A program made the position numbers and the translations under genes. Below the pieces are notes generated by a model. It made no database searches. It saw nothing but the letters and a program-made list of their open reading frames with translations, and was not told where the DNA came from. 56,577 bases of DNA from an uncultured Flavobacteriaceae bacterium. Lineage in GTDB: Bacteria > Bacteroidota > Bacteroidia > Flavobacteriales > Flavobacteriaceae. The DNA lies in contig CAMZLD010000048.1 in assembly GCA_947311635.1 (NCBI GenBank), positions 1 through 56,577 of the forward strand, written 5' to 3'. Of this stretch, positions 53,564-56,577 are shown piece by piece (within the stretch, counting starts at the first letter, position 1; every line of letters starts with the position of its first letter).

Positions 53564-55048
53564 TTAATAGGCTTTCGCAAATAAAACTTTTTTACTAGAT
53601 TTCTTTCCACTATAAACACACAAGCCCTCTTCAATTTTAGCATCATTTGGAATACAACGGATGGTGGCCTTTGTAAGTTCTTTTATTTTTTCTTCCGTTT
53701 GTTCTGTACCATCCCAATGTGCTAAAATAAAACCACCCTTTGTATCTAATACCTCTTTAAATTCATCAAAAGTAGACACCTCTGTAATATGCTTATTTCT
53801 AAAAGATACTGCTTTGTTAAAAATACTTTCTTGCATTTGTGCAAGTAAATTATGCAAATATTGGCCAATACCATCTATATTTTGCAGTGACTTTTCTTTG
53901 GTGTCTCTACGCGCAATCTCTACTTGGTTATTTTCTAAATCTCTAGGGCCAACAACTAGCCTAACTGGGTAGCCTTTCAATTCATACGCTGCAAATTTAA
54001 AACCTGGGCGCTTGTTAACATCTGTATCAATTTGAACACGAATGCCAAATTTCTCTAAGTCCTTTTTTATTTCGTGAGATTTTGCCAACAAAAGCTCATT
54101 TTGTTCGGTGTTTTTTTTATGCAAAAAAGGAATAATAACAACTTGATAAGGTGCTAATTTAGGAGGTAATACCAAGCCGTCATCATCAGAATGTGTCATG
54201 ATTAAAGCACCCATTAAGCGGGTAGAAACACCCCAGCTTGTTCCCCAAACATATTCTTCTCCTCCTTCTGCTGCTTGAAACTTCACATCAAAGGCTTTTG
54301 CAAAATTCTGCCCTAAATAATGTGATGTGCCTGCTTGTAATGCTTTACCATCTTGCATTAAAGCCTCTATTGTAAAGGTTTCTTCTGCACCTGCAAATCG
54401 CTCACTATCACTCTTATAACCTTTTATTACTGGCATAGCCATCCAATCTTGTGCGAAAGTTGCATACACTTGATGCATTGTTTTTGCCTCATCTATGGCT
54501 TCTTGCTTGGTAGCATGTGCTGTATCCCCTTCTTGCCATAAAAATTCTGCTGTACGCAAAAATAAACGCGTACGCATTTCCCATCGTACAACATTTGCCC
54601 ATTGGTTAATCAATAATGGCAAATCTCTATATGATTGTACCCAACCTTTATAAGTATTCCAGATAATTGCTTCAGAAGTTGGTCTAACAATTAACTCTTC
54701 TTCTAATTTAGCTTCTGGGTCAACAATGAGTTTACTTTTATTTTCTGGGTCTGTTTTTAATCTGTAATGCGTTACAACAGCACATTCTTTTGCAAATCCT
54801 TCTGCATTTTTTTCTTCTGCTTCAAATAAACTTTTCGGAACAAAAATTGGAAAGTAAGCATTTTGATGTCCCGTCTCTTTAAACATCTTATCCAATTGAT
54901 CTTTAATCAACTCCCAAATTGCAAAGCCATAAGGCTTAATAACCATACAACCCCTTACCGCAGAATTTTCTGCTAAATCAGCACTTTTTACTAGCTCATT
55001 ATACCATGCAGAAAAATTTTCTGCCCTTGATGTTAATTTTTTACTCAT
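53564..55048 (-). CDS. proS: Proline--tRNA ligase
   Basis: [102 protein letters not shown]. Confidence 0.97.
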   Translation of the reverse strand: MSKKLTSRAENFSAWYNELVKSADLAENSAVRGCMVIKPYGFAIWELIKDQLDKMFKETGHQNAYFPIFVPKSLFEAEEKNAEGFAKECAVVTHYRLKTDPENKSKLIVDPEAKLEEELIVRPTSEAIIWNTYKGWVQSYRDLPLLINQWANVVRWEMRTRLFLRTAEFLWQEGDTAHATKQEAIDEAKTMHQVYATFAQDWMAMPVIKGYKSDSERFAGAEETFTIEALMQDGKALQAGTSHYLGQNFAKAFDVKFQAAEGGEEYVWGTSWGVSTRLMGALIMTHSDDDGLVLPPKLAPYQVVIIPFLHKKNTEQNELLLAKSHEIKKDLEKFGIRVQIDTDVNKRPGFKFAAYELKGYPVRLVVGPRDLENNQVEIARRDTKEKSLQNIDGIGQYLHNLLAQMQESIFNKAVSFRNKHITEVSTFDEFKEVLDTKGGFILAHWDGTEQTEEKIKELTKATIRCIPNDAKIEEGLCVYSGKKSSKKVLFAKAY

Positions 55049-55149
55049 ATACTGTAGTTTGGCATAAAATTTGTAACTTTTTACAAAAATATTAGCACTA
55101 CAAAACTAGTTATTTTTTGTATATTTAAACAACAAATACAGCATAGATT

Positions 55150-56241
55150 ATGAAAGCATTTTACTTTATTAACAAAGAAATCGCTAAAATTACACTTTTA
55201 AGCTTGGTGTTTTTAAGCTTAACATCCTGTGGAAGCTACCAAAGCGTACATAATGATACCGATGGTATTTACACATCTAAAACAACTACTAAAAAAACAA
55301 CTCCGAAAGAAAAAGAAGTTGTTGTTCAAAATAGTGATGATGTAGATTACGAAGCGTACTTTAAAAAGGAAAAAGAAGATTATGAAAACATTCAACAAGA
55401 TGATATTTTTACAGATGTAGATAGTTACGAATACGATTCAGAAAATAATTCAGAAGAAAATACAAGCAGTAATGCTGCATGGGGACAATACAGTAATACT
55501 GTTGTTACCATTCATGTAGATCCTTTTTCTAACTATAGCCCTTGGGGTTACGGATATTATGGATATGGGTACCGCCCTTGGAGATATGGTTATCGCTATA
55601 ACAGTTGGTACAACCCGTTTAATAGCGGATTTTATGGTAGTTATTACGGCGGATTTAACCCTTACTGTTCTCCTTACGGATACGGTTATGGCTATAATTA
55701 TGGTTATAATCCTTATTTTTATAGAGGTTACAACAGAAACCCTTATTATAATGGTTATGGGTATTATGGTTATAGAAATACAAGAAATTATGATTACTAC
55801 GGAAGAAGAACGGCATACAATACTCGTAGAGGTTTATCAAGAGGTAGATTAGCAACAAGAACAGCTACAACATCGAGAAGGCCTTCAATCCTTAATCGAA
55901 ATACTACAAGAAGAACAAGAAACACTACAACAAGACCTCGTACTTCTACAAGACCAAGAACTATAAGTCCTAGAAACACCACAAGACCAAGAACAATCTC
56001 TCCAAGAAATACAACACCAAGACCAAGAACCACAACACGTCCTAGAACAACTACGAGACCTCGTGTTAGTTCTCCAAGAACAGTTAGACCAAGAACAAAA
56101 TCTTCTACAAGAGTTCGTTCTAACACAACAAGAACCGCTCCTAGCACAAGATCAAGATCTTCTCGCTCAACAGCATCTCGTTCTAGCGGAAGAAGCAGCG
56201 CTTCATCTCATAGTAAATCTTCTGGCAGAAGTAGAAAATAA
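55150..56241 (+). CDS. Low-complexity lipoprotein: acidic N-terminus, Tyr/Gly-rich middle, Arg/Thr/Pro/Ser-rich C-terminus
   Basis: Lipobox SLTSCGSY; GYGYYGYGYRPWRYGYRYNSWYNPF...; (T)RPRTISPRNTT repeats; terminal SGRSSASSHSKSSGRSRK. Confidence 0.8.
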   Translation: MKAFYFINKEIAKITLLSLVFLSLTSCGSYQSVHNDTDGIYTSKTTTKKTTPKEKEVVVQNSDDVDYEAYFKKEKEDYENIQQDDIFTDVDSYEYDSENNSEENTSSNAAWGQYSNTVVTIHVDPFSNYSPWGYGYYGYGYRPWRYGYRYNSWYNPFNSGFYGSYYGGFNPYCSPYGYGYGYNYGYNPYFYRGYNRNPYYNGYGYYGYRNTRNYDYYGRRTAYNTRRGLSRGRLATRTATTSRRPSILNRNTTRRTRNTTTRPRTSTRPRTISPRNTTRPRTISPRNTTPRPRTTTRPRTTTRPRVSSPRTVRPRTKSSTRVRSNTTRTAPSTRSRSSRSTASRSSGRSSASSHSKSSGRSRK

Positions 56242-56265
56242 AAGTAATTCATAAGTAATATATAC

Positions 56266-56577
56266 ATGAAAAAAATATTTTTAGTGGCTTTCGTTCTAAC
56301 AACGATTTTTGCAAATTCGCAATCTTTAAGTTATAACGATGTAGGTGTCTTATTGGCCAAAGACAACCTTTACGGAACTGCACGATTAAATGCAATGGGA
56401 GGTGCCTTTGGTGCTTTAGGAGGCGATTTGTCTGCAACAGCAATCAACCCTGCATCTGGTGCCGTATTTCTAAATAGTGAAGCTTCTGCTACACTTTATT
56501 ACAGAAATGCAGACATTACCAGTACTTTTTATGGTACAACAGTAAATAACAATGATGATTTTTTTAATCTTTCACAA
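56266..56577 (+). CDS. Outer-membrane transport protein of OmpP1/FadL type (5' part only, runs off window)
   Basis: MKKIFLVAFVLTTIFANSQSLSYNDVGVLLAKDNLYGTARLNAMGGAFGALGGDLSATAINPASGAVFLNSEAS; no stop before the window end. Confidence 0.75.
   Translation, partial: MKKIFLVAFVLTTIFANSQSLSYNDVGVLLAKDNLYGTARLNAMGGAFGALGGDLSATAINPASGAVFLNSEASATLYYRNADITSTFYGTTVNNNDDFFNLSQ

Noticed and set aside
55797-56147. Long antisense ORF of 116 aa rich in Val/Leu
   Set aside because: Mirror image of the Arg/Thr repeat codons on the coding strand; no start context or domain.

Overview
The window is a low-GC chromosomal segment from a Bacteroidota/Flavobacteriaceae-type bacterium. Support for this comes from gldKLMN, the XrtF exosortase, TAnnTTTG promoters and a fused SecDF. 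Most of it is housekeeping: guaA, lysS, obgE, an hpt-adk fusion, secDF, fhs, mdh, gyrB, an ABC-F protein, the gldKLMN type IX secretion/gliding genes, topA, miaB, an orphan sigma-54 activator, lptE, secG, groESL, xrtF, purH, mreBCD-mrdA-rodA, rpsT, tRNA-Glu and proS. I saw no CRISPR array, prophage or intact mobile element. The most interesting signals are: (1) an arginase-fold protein next to gldKLMN that has lost almost all Mn-ligand residues; (2) a promoter-hairpin-terminator unit with no ORF (about 7727-7825), a candidate small RNA antisense to the 3' end of an FkbM methyltransferase gene; (3) a PLP enzyme that appears to lack the segment around its catalytic lysine; (4) two frameshifted gene remnants (alpha/beta hydrolase, SAM methyltransferase); (5) a small membrane-protein gene bracketed by exact reverse-complement copies of one terminator hairpin; (6) a lipoprotein with a Tyr/Gly-rich block followed by an Arg/Thr/Ser/Pro-rich block; (7) apparently leaderless promoters at guaA and an FAD oxidoreductase gene; (8) a 10-mer shared upstream of miaB and groES, with a sigma-54-like element at groES. 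All calls come from reading the sequence and recalled family motifs; no searches were run.
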